This document shows positions 25,720-32,170 of a stretch of DNA of 64,000 bases, piece by piece. The notes under the pieces were generated by a model. That model did not search any database and was not told the DNA's origin. It was given only the letters and a program-made list of their open reading frames with translations. A program made the position numbers and the translations under genes. Origin of the DNA: Betaproteobacteria bacterium (GTDB lineage Bacteria > Pseudomonadota > Gammaproteobacteria > Burkholderiales > JACQAP01); assembly GCA_016194905.1 (NCBI GenBank), contig JACQAP010000004.1, forward strand, positions 92,908 to 156,907, given 5' to 3'. The number at the start of each line of letters is the position of its first letter. Position 1 is the first letter of the stretch.

Positions 25720-26691
25720 ATGTTCCCGTTCCTGATGCGCGCCATCCGTTTTGCCGCCGCCGCCATCGCGATGCTGCCGTTGACGTTGCTCGCCCGGGAG
25801 GCGCTCCATCCGGAAAAGGTCGCCGATGGCGTCTATGCTTTCATCGGCGACGCCGGGGAAATCTCCGCGGCGAATCGCGGCTTCGTCGGCAACAGCGGTT
25901 TCATCGTCGGGCCTTCCGGCGTGATCGTCATCGATACCGGCACCTCCTATCGACATGGCCGCCGCATGCTGGAGGCGATCGCGCAAATCACCGACAAGCC
26001 GGTGGAACTGGCGATCGTCACCCATGCAGTGCAGGAATTCCTGTTCGGCAATGCGGCGTTCGCCGAACGCGGCGTCCCGATCCTCGCCCATCGGGAAACG
26101 ACGAAGTTGATGAAGGCGCGTTGCGAACGCTGTCTGGAAAATCTCAAGCCGGTGCTGGGCGAAGAACTCGAAGGGACCCGGCTGGTCCCACCACAACGCG
26201 ACATCGATGCCACCACGACCATCGAGGTGGGCGGCCGCCGATTGGAGCTGCTTTACCTGGGCTGGGCCAGCACGCCGGGCGATCTGGCCGTGCTCGACCC
26301 GGACAGCGGCGTGCTGTTCGCGGGCGGGATGGTTTCCATTGGCCGCATCCCCGATATCCGTGACAGCGACTTCGAAGGCTGGCAGCGTGCACTGCGCGAA
26401 CTCGCTGGATTTTGGCCTGCGCGCATCGTTCCCGGCTTCGGTCCGGTATCGGATCCGGGGGCGATAACCCAGACTGCCGCTTATCTGGATGCGCTCGACC
26501 AGACCGTCAAAACCCTTTACGCCGAAAGCTCCAGCCTGATGGAAGCGGTGGAAAAAGCGATCCTGCCGGCTTACCGCGACTGGTCGATGTACGCGACCAC
26601 GCACCGGCAGAATGCATTGCATCGCTATCTGCAACTTGAGCTGCAGGACCTCGGCGCCGATCCGCGTTCCACAGCATTGCCGCAACGATGA
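25720..26691 (+). CDS. Metallo-beta-lactamase-fold protein with lost metal site (SoxH/quinoprotein relay related)
   Basis: A 323-residue exported protein of the same fold as the divergent neighbour, with the strand order and loop positions still recognisable. The catalytic motifs are replaced: the HxHxDH site reads H102-A-V104-Q-E106-F107, the GHTxGD His is S184 (ASTPGDL), the bridging Asp is G203 (FAGGMV) and the last His is F240 (PGFGP). Only one of seven ligands remains, so it should not hold a di-zinc centre. The N-terminus MFPFLMRAIRFAAAAIAM is a signal peptide, and a second ATG lies at codon 6. It may be a scaffold or carrier partner. Confidence 0.8.
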   Translation: MFPFLMRAIRFAAAAIAMLPLTLLAREALHPEKVADGVYAFIGDAGEISAANRGFVGNSGFIVGPSGVIVIDTGTSYRHGRRMLEAIAQITDKPVELAIVTHAVQEFLFGNAAFAERGVPILAHRETTKLMKARCERCLENLKPVLGEELEGTRLVPPQRDIDATTTIEVGGRRLELLYLGWASTPGDLAVLDPDSGVLFAGGMVSIGRIPDIRDSDFEGWQRALRELAGFWPARIVPGFGPVSDPGAITQTAAYLDALDQTVKTLYAESSSLMEAVEKAILPAYRDWSMYATTHRQNALHRYLQLELQDLGADPRSTALPQR

Positions 26692-26709
26692 GGATTGGGC
26701 GCGGTCGCG

Positions 26710-27030
26710 ATGCTGAACGAAGACCCCGCATCTGCAAGCGGCAGCACCACGTACCATTCCCTCGGACTGCAGCGGGAACTCGGACTCAAGCCCGACCAGA
26801 CCATCGACCATGTAAAGCTGAACGAAGCCACGGCGAACATGGCACGCCTTCAGGGCATCAAAACCGCACTTGGGGAATCGGCCAGCCTTGTTCGCCTGAT
26901 CGACCAGAACACGGCAATTACTGCGGACGAAGAGCGGCAACTCATCGACACGCTGTACGGCGGCATGATTCAGATGGCCAACGCCGGCAACGATGCCTTT
27001 GCGGCGATTGGCAAGGCTTTGGGGAAATAA
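26710..27030 (+). CDS. Hypothetical protein
   Basis: A 106-residue protein of unknown function, without signal or membrane segment. It contains LGLQRELGLKPDQTIDHVKLNEATANMARLQGIKTAL and ends in an Ala/Gly-rich helix (YGGMIQMANAGNDAFAAIGKALG). It looks like a short helical protein. It follows the degenerate metallohydrolase by 18 nt. The start is ATG at 26710, or TTG five codons earlier. I do not recognise the family. Its codon usage looks like that of the flanking genes, whereas the DNA just downstream is AT-richer. Confidence 0.6.
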   Translation: MLNEDPASASGSTTYHSLGLQRELGLKPDQTIDHVKLNEATANMARLQGIKTALGESASLVRLIDQNTAITADEERQLIDTLYGGMIQMANAGNDAFAAIGKALGK

Positions 27031-27151
27031 ACCGTCTGATTCAGTGCGGGAAATATGAGGAAAGTGTCTTGATAACTAAAGGTTCTCCGACGGTTATCCA
27101 CAGCGTCTGAGACTTTAGATATGCACATGTTTCTTATGGTCTTTAATTGCA

Positions 27152-27201
27152 AAACTTGTTGACTTGGGCACAAGATAAACTTGTTGACTTGGGCACAAGA
27201 T
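27152..27201 (+). repeat. Perfect 25-bp tandem duplication
   Basis: Two exact adjacent copies of a 25-bp unit (AAACTTGTTGACTTGGGCACAAGAT) lie at 27152-27176 and 27177-27201. Each carries TTGACT, a good -35 hexamer. The second is followed at 18 bp by TACTTT (27208-27213). Confidence 0.9.
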
Positions 27202-27213
27202 ATTGTGTACTTT
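27184..27213 (+). promoter_or_regulatory. Candidate sigma-70 promoter at the end of the tandem repeat
   Basis: TTGACT (27184-27189), an 18-bp spacer and TACTTT (27208-27213). It would transcribe rightward across the antisense strand of the tRNA-like gene to the terminator at 27396-27422. Weak evidence, by eye only. Confidence 0.3.
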
Positions 27214-27246
27214 CATACACAACACACATGCACGATGTGTGACGTA

Positions 27247-27286
27247 AAAAGAAAAAAGGTCTGAACTCAATTGAGATTCAGACCTT
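27247..27286 (-). terminator. Intrinsic terminator downstream of the tRNA-like gene
   Basis: A 10-bp stem AAGGTCTGAA / TTCAGACCTT with a second CTCA/TGAG pairing inside. On the minus strand it is followed by six T, C, then five T. It starts 5 nt past the 3' CCA of the tRNA-like gene, a normal place for a tRNA terminator. Confidence 0.85.
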
Positions 27287-27291
27287 GATGT

Positions 27292-27371
27292 TGGGCCCGG
27301 GAACCAGACTCGAACTGATGACCTTCGGCGCGAGGTAATGCCGACGCTCTATCCTACTGAGCTATCCCGGG
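27292..27371 (-). tRNA. tRNA-like gene with a 10-nt anticodon loop (identity undetermined)
   Basis: An 80-nt sequence that folds as a tRNA. The acceptor CCCGGGA/TCCCGGG is followed by discriminator C and an encoded CCA. The D-stem is GCTC/GAGC with GG in the loop. The T-arm is ATCAG-TTCGAGT-CTGGT. T8, A14, the G15-C48 pair, G53-C61 and A58 are all in place. The anticodon stem TCGGC/GCCGA encloses ATTACCTCGC, ten bases instead of seven, so no anticodon can be assigned with confidence. It has its own terminator. It could be a pseudo-tRNA with a 3-nt insertion or an unusual functional RNA. Confidence 0.65.
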
Positions 27372-27395
27372 GGGCGCTTGCACACCCTATCTTTC

Positions 27396-27422
27396 AAACC
27401 CGCGCACAAACGCGGGTTTTTT
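27396..27422 (+). terminator. Intrinsic terminator, plus strand
   Basis: The stem AAACCCGCG / CGCGGGTTT (27396-27404, 27411-27419) with a 6-nt loop continues into TTT then C. No plus-strand coding gene ends just before it, the nearest stop being at 27030, so it may end a non-coding transcript. Confidence 0.75.
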
Positions 27423-28039
27423 CTTGCTCTGTCTCGGGGAATGGACTGATGCTGTGCGGGGCTACTACAGCTAGTGCATTTGCCCTTTCTACCCGACTAA
27501 TTCTAGTAGCCTCACCAACCTTGTCAAGAAAATATGATATTTGAAAATCATAATGGCCGATCGTACTTTTTTTAGTGCGCGATGTGACGAAACGCGGCAG
27601 CAACGGAAATAATTCCCCTGCACATACCGGCGATTACCCTAGCATCCAGGACGCGGTTAATTCTGTTTACCGAAGTCGCTCTTGTCCACTTTCAGATACA
27701 CCGCGCCCCCGCCTATCTACCGTTTGCGGGGCGTAGCTCCATTATTCGAAAGTCGATGAGGCACGCAAGAAGAAAAATAAAAAAAGCTGTTTTCACAGCA
27801 ATATTTTTTCGAACGACCGCCTGGGAATCATCTTGTTGTGTCTACCGTTGCTATCGTGATTCGTGTCGAAGGCGATGATGAATTGCATGGAATAGTCTCC
27901 GGCTGCGTATGCGACTGCCGCAAGGGCCGCACCATTGCTGAAAGTTGATGAACTCCTTCAAATCAAACCGGCGTCCTGACAGAACTGGATTTCGGCGGGT
28001 GTATCATCTTCGCTGGCAATTTATTCGAGGACGAATCTC
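27423..28039. other. AT-richer stretch without a recognisable gene
   Basis: About 600 bp with no coding region that I can support. The base composition is visibly lower in GC than the rest of the window. The only structure seen is a short hairpin GCTGT-TTTC-ACAGC at 27786-27799, preceded by an A-run and followed by AATATTTTTT, which could be a weak terminator on either strand. Confidence 0.5.
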
Positions 28040-28363
28040 ATGAAGCGGAAAGACTTGAAGACGCTCACGGCCTGCAGTGCCGTCGGTTTGTACGGTGTGG
28101 CGATGATTGCAGTAGCAGTTGAACACGGCAGAGAGGCGATAGATGAATCGTGTTCCACCCCTCTTGAGTGCCACGCCCCCCAGGATTTACCGGCCGAAAT
28201 TTTCGACGGATCGCGGCCGATCGTGGGGCAGCAAATAGTCGCGGTATCGACGAGCACCGCCGGGCCGATTATTCCCGGCACTGGCGCACTGACGTTAACT
28301 ACCGTTCCGCCCCAACAATACATCGAAACGCCCCAACCGTTCATCACACGACCCGGCGCGTAA
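28040..28363 (+). CDS. Hypothetical exported or membrane-anchored protein
   Basis: A 107-residue protein with a hydrophobic segment (TACSAVGLYGVAMIAVAV) at residues 10-27, then a Pro/Thr-rich tail (LTTVPPQQYIETPQPFITRPGA). Two cysteines lie in ESCSTPLECHAPQDLP. A CGAGGA element lies 9 nt before the ATG. It is surrounded by AT-rich non-coding DNA and I recognise no family. It and the next ORF may be an imported pair. Confidence 0.5.
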   Translation: MKRKDLKTLTACSAVGLYGVAMIAVAVEHGREAIDESCSTPLECHAPQDLPAEIFDGSRPIVGQQIVAVSTSTAGPIIPGTGALTLTTVPPQQYIETPQPFITRPGA

Positions 28364-28387
28364 CTTACCGCGGGAAAGCACAGGGGT

Positions 28388-28570
28388 ATGGCCGACGACC
28401 CGGACGAACTGCGCGCCAAAATCGAGGCGGAGCGGGAACACCCCATGTATGCGATGAAACTTGCCATCGAAGAAACCGAGGTCCATCTCAGACATGGAAT
28501 ACCGGCAGTCAAGCTAATTGGATGGGTAGTCGTCGTCCTGCTCGCGCTTATCCTTTGGCGGATTTGGTAA
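28388..28570 (+). CDS. Hypothetical small membrane protein
   Basis: A 60-residue protein. The charged N-terminal half (DDPDELRAKIEAEREHPMYAMKLAIEETEVHLRHG) is probably helical. It is followed by one C-terminal membrane helix, LIGWVVVVLLALILWRIW. A CAGGGGT ribosome-binding site lies just before the ATG. It follows the previous orphan by 24 nt. Tail-anchored topology is likely; function unknown. Confidence 0.5.
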   Translation: MADDPDELRAKIEAEREHPMYAMKLAIEETEVHLRHGIPAVKLIGWVVVVLLALILWRIW

Positions 28571-28713
28571 CGGGATACATTTCTGCTACTTTTCGAAGGT
28601 TCTGGCTTTGCTGCCTGATCGGTTTTCCCTATGCAAACTCCGTTTTACGTCCTATTCCCTTATAGAATGCAGCGTTCGACGAAACCGATTGATCTCGATG
28701 GATAAGTGCCTGA

Positions 28714-29277
28714 ATGGCTAACCGCCTCAGCAAGATCTACACGCGCACCGGGGACGCCGGCACCACCGGCCTGGGCGACGGTTCGCGCGTCGCCAAGGAC
28801 AGCCTGCGCATCGAGGCCATCGGTGCGGTCGACGAACTGAACAGCGCCCTTGGCGTCTTGCTGGCCGAGACGATTCCCGACGACGTACGCGCCGCTCTGC
28901 ACGAAGTCCAGCACGACCTGTTCGACCTCGGCGGAGAGCTGAGCATTCCGGGCTATACCAGCGTCGGGCCGCAGCACGTGACGCGGTTGGAGAACGAATT
29001 GGACCGCCACAATGCCGCCCTGACGCCGCTCAAGGAATTCATCCTGCCCGGCGGATCGCGTGGCGCGGCCCTATGCCACGTCGCGCGCGCAGTATGCCGG
29101 CGGACGGAACGCCGGGTCGTCAGCCTGAGCACCGCCGAGCAGTTGTCGCCGTCGCTGCAACGCTATCTGAACCGCCTCTCGGATCTGCTGTTCGTACTTT
29201 GCCGTGTTCTCAACCGCGAGGCCGGCGTGACCGACGTCTACTGGCAAAAGGGCAGAAATCGCAATGAATCTGCCTGA
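28714..29277 (+). CDS. pduO: Cob(I)alamin adenosyltransferase, PduO type
   Basis: A 187-residue corrinoid adenosyltransferase that makes adenosylcobalamin from ATP and Co(I) corrinoid. KIYTRTGDAGTTGLGDGSRV is the ATP-binding N-terminal motif. AIGAVDELNSALG, QHDLFDLGGEL, FILPGGS and RAVCRRTERRVV match the PduO/CobO-2 class. ATG at 28714. No cobalamin riboswitch was seen in the 140 nt upstream. The 3' end overlaps the sigma factor gene by 14 nt. Confidence 0.95.
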   Translation: MANRLSKIYTRTGDAGTTGLGDGSRVAKDSLRIEAIGAVDELNSALGVLLAETIPDDVRAALHEVQHDLFDLGGELSIPGYTSVGPQHVTRLENELDRHNAALTPLKEFILPGGSRGAALCHVARAVCRRTERRVVSLSTAEQLSPSLQRYLNRLSDLLFVLCRVLNREAGVTDVYWQKGRNRNESA

Positions 29278-29839
29278 AGCGCCGGCTCCGGAACAACTTT
29301 CCAACCTGCTGGCACGCTGTGCGCTGCGCGACCAGCGTGCCTTTGTGACGCTGTATCAGTTCAGTTCGGCGAAACTGTTTGCCGTTGCCGTGCGTATAAC
29401 GCGTCGTAGGGACTGGGCGGAAGAAGTGCTGCAGGAAGCGTTCGTCAACATCTGGAACCACGCCGCGGGCTATAACCCGGCGAAGAGCGCGCCGATGACC
29501 TGGATGACCGCCATCGTGCGTAACCGCGCGCTCGACTGGCTGCGCCGGCCACGCGAGGTCGAGATCGACGAGGAACACGAGGAACTGATGGCCTCGGTGC
29601 CCGATGAATCCCCGGGCCCCGAGGAATTGCTGCGCCGGTCGCTGGATGCCGGCGCGCTCGCCGAATGCATGAAGACGCTGACCGAAGAACAGCAGCGCAG
29701 CATCACGCTCGCATTCTTCTACGGTTTGTCCCACGGAGAACTGGCGGAACAGATGCGCAAGCCGCTCGGCACGGTGAAGACCTGGATTCGCCGCGGGCTC
29801 GACCGCCTGAAAGGCTGCCTCGACGAGTCGGGAAGATGA
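29264..29839 (+). CDS. ECF-family RNA polymerase sigma factor (SigK/RpoE-like)
   Basis: A 191-residue ECF sigma factor. The region 2 core is DWAEEVLQEAFVNIWNHA with TWMTAIVRNRALDWLRR; region 4 is LTEEQQRSITLAFFYGLSHGELAEQM and KPLGTVKTWIRRGLDRLK. An acidic linker lies between them. It starts inside the end of pduO and is followed by a RskA-type anti-sigma gene, the usual pairing for this ECF group. The stimulus is unknown; in relatives it involves oxidative or light-generated stress. Confidence 0.95.
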   Translation: MNLPEAPAPEQLSNLLARCALRDQRAFVTLYQFSSAKLFAVAVRITRRRDWAEEVLQEAFVNIWNHAAGYNPAKSAPMTWMTAIVRNRALDWLRRPREVEIDEEHEELMASVPDESPGPEELLRRSLDAGALAECMKTLTEEQQRSITLAFFYGLSHGELAEQMRKPLGTVKTWIRRGLDRLKGCLDESGR

Positions 29840-29876
29840 AGGTAACAGCCAACAGGGCAATGACCGGAAGATTGCA

Positions 29877-30590
29877 ATGAGATTCCCCGACGAAGGACTG
29901 CGCGACAAACTGGCCGCCGAGTACGTGCTCGGCACCATGTCGGCGCGTGCGCGCCGGCGTTTCGAAATCCATCTGCGCGGCAATCCGCAATTGCGCCGGG
30001 CCGTGGCGCAATGGGAGACGCGACTCGCTCCGCTCACCGATGCCCTGCCGGCGATCGAACCGCCAGCGCGTGTCTGGCAGGCGATCAAGGCGCGCCTCAA
30101 GATCGGGCAGCCGGTTCGGTCGGGATTCTGGGAAAGCCTGTCGTTCTGGCGCGTATCGTCGTTCGCGTCCGGACTGCTGGCCCTGGCGCTGATCGTCATG
30201 GTCGCGCTGCCGAAACCGGAAACACCGGTGGACGCCGGCAGAATGGTGGTCATCATGAACGACCTTGCCACCCAGAAACCGGCCATGACCGCAAGCTGGG
30301 AACCGGGACAACGCGGCAGCCGTACGCTGCGCATCCGCGTGATCGGTCATGCCGAGATGGGGCCGAATACGGCGTGGGAATTGTGGATGCTTCCCGACGG
30401 CGATCAGAAACCGGTCTCGCTCGGATTGATCACCACGCACGAAACCCAGGTCGTTAAAATTCCGGGAGCGCTGGCCGTAAAACTCGACGCCGCGCATGGG
30501 CTCGCGATGAGCGTGGAACCGGCCGGTGGATCGCCGACCGGGCTGCCGACGGGCCCGGTGCTTTACGCCGGCGAATGCATCAAGATCTGA
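29877..30590 (+). CDS. Anti-sigma factor, RskA family
   Basis: A 237-residue single-pass membrane protein. The N-terminal anti-sigma part (LRDKLAAEYVLGTMSARARRRFEIHL) has the LAAEYVLGTL-type signature of this family. One membrane helix, SSFASGLLALALIVMVAL, lies at residues ~95-112. The periplasmic C-terminal RskA domain includes TLRIRVIGHAEMGPNTAWELWMLPDG and LGLITTHETQVVKIP. It lies 37 nt after the sigma gene and is expected to hold that sigma factor at the membrane until a periplasmic signal releases it. Confidence 0.92.
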   Translation: MRFPDEGLRDKLAAEYVLGTMSARARRRFEIHLRGNPQLRRAVAQWETRLAPLTDALPAIEPPARVWQAIKARLKIGQPVRSGFWESLSFWRVSSFASGLLALALIVMVALPKPETPVDAGRMVVIMNDLATQKPAMTASWEPGQRGSRTLRIRVIGHAEMGPNTAWELWMLPDGDQKPVSLGLITTHETQVVKIPGALAVKLDAAHGLAMSVEPAGGSPTGLPTGPVLYAGECIKI

Positions 30591-30606
30591 CGATCCCGGA
30601 CGAGCT

Positions 30607-31488
30607 TCAGTGCCGGGCCTTGTCGAGGCCGGCGCACATGCGCTCGGCGGCATCGACGATGCGAGCCGTTTGCCGGGTGATCAGGTCAGCGGAAACGGTG
30701 AACACGTTGCCGGTGCGCACGGCTTTCAGGTAGGAAAATTCCGTCCAGTTATTCACGCCCGCATCGTCGGCTTCGGAGCCGACCACGATGGCATCCGGGT
30801 CCATGACCAGCGCCTGTTCCACGGAAACTTCCCCCGCCAGTCGCGGCAGATCGGCAAAGATATTCTGTGCTGCACACAATGCGAGCACTTTGCTGATGAT
30901 ATGGTCGCCGTTCACCGTGAACAGCGGCCTGTGCCAGATCTCGAACAACACCCGCACCGGGGCGCGGCCCGTATAGCGGTCTCTCAGTGCATCGACCCGC
31001 CGTTCGAGTTCCAGCGCAACCGCCTGCGCCTGCCCGCCCAGGCCCGTCAGATCGCCCAGCAATCGCAGATGACGCGGAATGTCTTCGAGTCGCTGCGGTT
31101 CCAGCACCAGCACGCGCAGCCCGAGGGCACGCAACCGCGCGATGTCCACCGACCTGTTGCCGCTGCCCCAGGCCAGTACGAAATCCGGCCGCGAGTGCAG
31201 TATCCGCTCGAAATCGAGCCCGGAAGAATCGCCAATTTCGCGAATTCCAGCCGCTTCGACGGGAAAGTCGCTGCCACGCACGGACCCCACCAGACGATCC
31301 CCGGCGCCAATCGAATACATCAACTCGGTCAGATGCGGCGACAGCGAAATCACGCGCTGCGCCGGCCCGTCGAACCGCAGTTCGACCCCCAGATCGTCCA
31401 TCACCGTGAGCGCCGAAACCGGCATTGCGACAGACAGGAGGATTACAGGCAGCAGGAAGGGAAGAACCGTGCGCACCGGGGGCTGCAC
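30607..31488 (-). CDS. btuF: BtuF-like cobalamin/iron ABC transporter substrate-binding protein
   Basis: A 293-residue periplasmic binding protein of the helical-backbone metal/cobalamin type. The signal peptide ends PVSA. It contains RVISLSPHLTELMYSIGAGDRLVG, SGLDFERILHSRPDFVLAW, LEDIPRHLRLLGDLTG and the C-terminal RTGNVFTVSADLITRQTARIVDAAERM. This resembles BtuF. The start is GTG at 31488. No btuC, btuD or btuB is adjacent, so the permease must be elsewhere. Cobalamin is a sensible ligand given pduO 1.4 kb away, but haem or siderophore cannot be excluded. Confidence 0.85.
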   Translation of the reverse strand: MQPPVRTVLPFLLPVILLSVAMPVSALTVMDDLGVELRFDGPAQRVISLSPHLTELMYSIGAGDRLVGSVRGSDFPVEAAGIREIGDSSGLDFERILHSRPDFVLAWGSGNRSVDIARLRALGLRVLVLEPQRLEDIPRHLRLLGDLTGLGGQAQAVALELERRVDALRDRYTGRAPVRVLFEIWHRPLFTVNGDHIISKVLALCAAQNIFADLPRLAGEVSVEQALVMDPDAIVVGSEADDAGVNNWTEFSYLKAVRTGNVFTVSADLITRQTARIVDAAERMCAGLDKARH

Positions 31489-31506
31489 GCCAGCGCACGC
31501 GCGCGA

Positions 31507-32040
31507 TCAGCGCTCCATGTAATGGAGCAGATTGGAACTGGTCTGGCGCAGACGCTGGGACAGCAGGGTGACGAGCTTGACCAGCACCTTGGCACCGAGC
31601 CCCGGCTCTTCGAGGATGATCTGGACCATGCTGTCACGCGAAAGTACGGCGAAGGTAGTCGGCTCCAGCGCCATGCAGGTAGCGAAGCGAGGTTCACCGT
31701 CGATCATCGACATCTCGCCCAGCGTGGCGCCGGGACCGACCGTGGTCATTGGCTGCAGGTTGCCGTGGGAATCGATTTTCACGATTTCCACCCTGCCCTG
31801 GATAATCAGCAGCATGTAGTCGTCTATGTCGCCTTCGCGAATCATCATCTGCGCCGCTTCGGCACGATAAATATGCATGAACGCCGTCAGCCGCTGGATA
31901 TCCTCGCGCGTAAAATCGGCAAAGAATTTGGAATGGCCGATCATGTCGAAAATCTGTTGCGCGAGCGCTGTGCCCTCGCCCAGATGTTCTAGCGTATGCA
32001 GAAGTGCGTTCTGCGGCGCTTGGAGATCGGAATCAGCCAT
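31507..32040 (-). CDS. Cyclic-nucleotide-binding domain protein
   Basis: A 177-residue single-domain cNMP-binding protein. The cyclic-nucleotide pocket is IREGDIDDYMLLIIQGRVEIVK with GATLGEMSMIDGEPRFATCMALE, which carries the GE..L..R-like phosphate-binding cassette. No DNA-binding helix-turn-helix follows; the end is a helix (SQRLRQTSSNLLHYMER). It therefore looks like a stand-alone sensor or regulator of a partner protein. A class III cyclase is encoded ~10 kb away in the same window. ATG at 32040 (GTG two codons upstream). Confidence 0.87.
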   Translation of the reverse strand: MADSDLQAPQNALLHTLEHLGEGTALAQQIFDMIGHSKFFADFTREDIQRLTAFMHIYRAEAAQMMIREGDIDDYMLLIIQGRVEIVKIDSHGNLQPMTTVGPGATLGEMSMIDGEPRFATCMALEPTTFAVLSRDSMVQIILEEPGLGAKVLVKLVTLLSQRLRQTSSNLLHYMER

Positions 32041-32170
32041 TTGCACGAGACTAGTCTCTGATGTTATCCAGGCGCCGCTCCCGGAACGGCCCGGACGCCC
32101 CTAAGGCTTGGAATGACAAGTCATTATGCTGGAGCGGCCGCAGCCGGTAAAGCGCGGCCGGCGGGACGGC

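Noticed and set aside
23792..26691. A classical sulfur-oxidising sox cluster
   Set aside because: SoxY and SoxZ are fused, the GGCGG tail is missing, and no soxA, soxX, soxB, soxC or soxD is nearby. The quinoprotein-associated family fits better.
27152..27201. Possible CRISPR-like repeat
   Set aside because: Only two copies, directly adjacent with no spacer between them, and no cas genes anywhere in the window.
28571..28713. Possible cobalamin riboswitch before pduO
   Set aside because: No B12-box-like sequence or suitable long leader is present in the 143 nt upstream.
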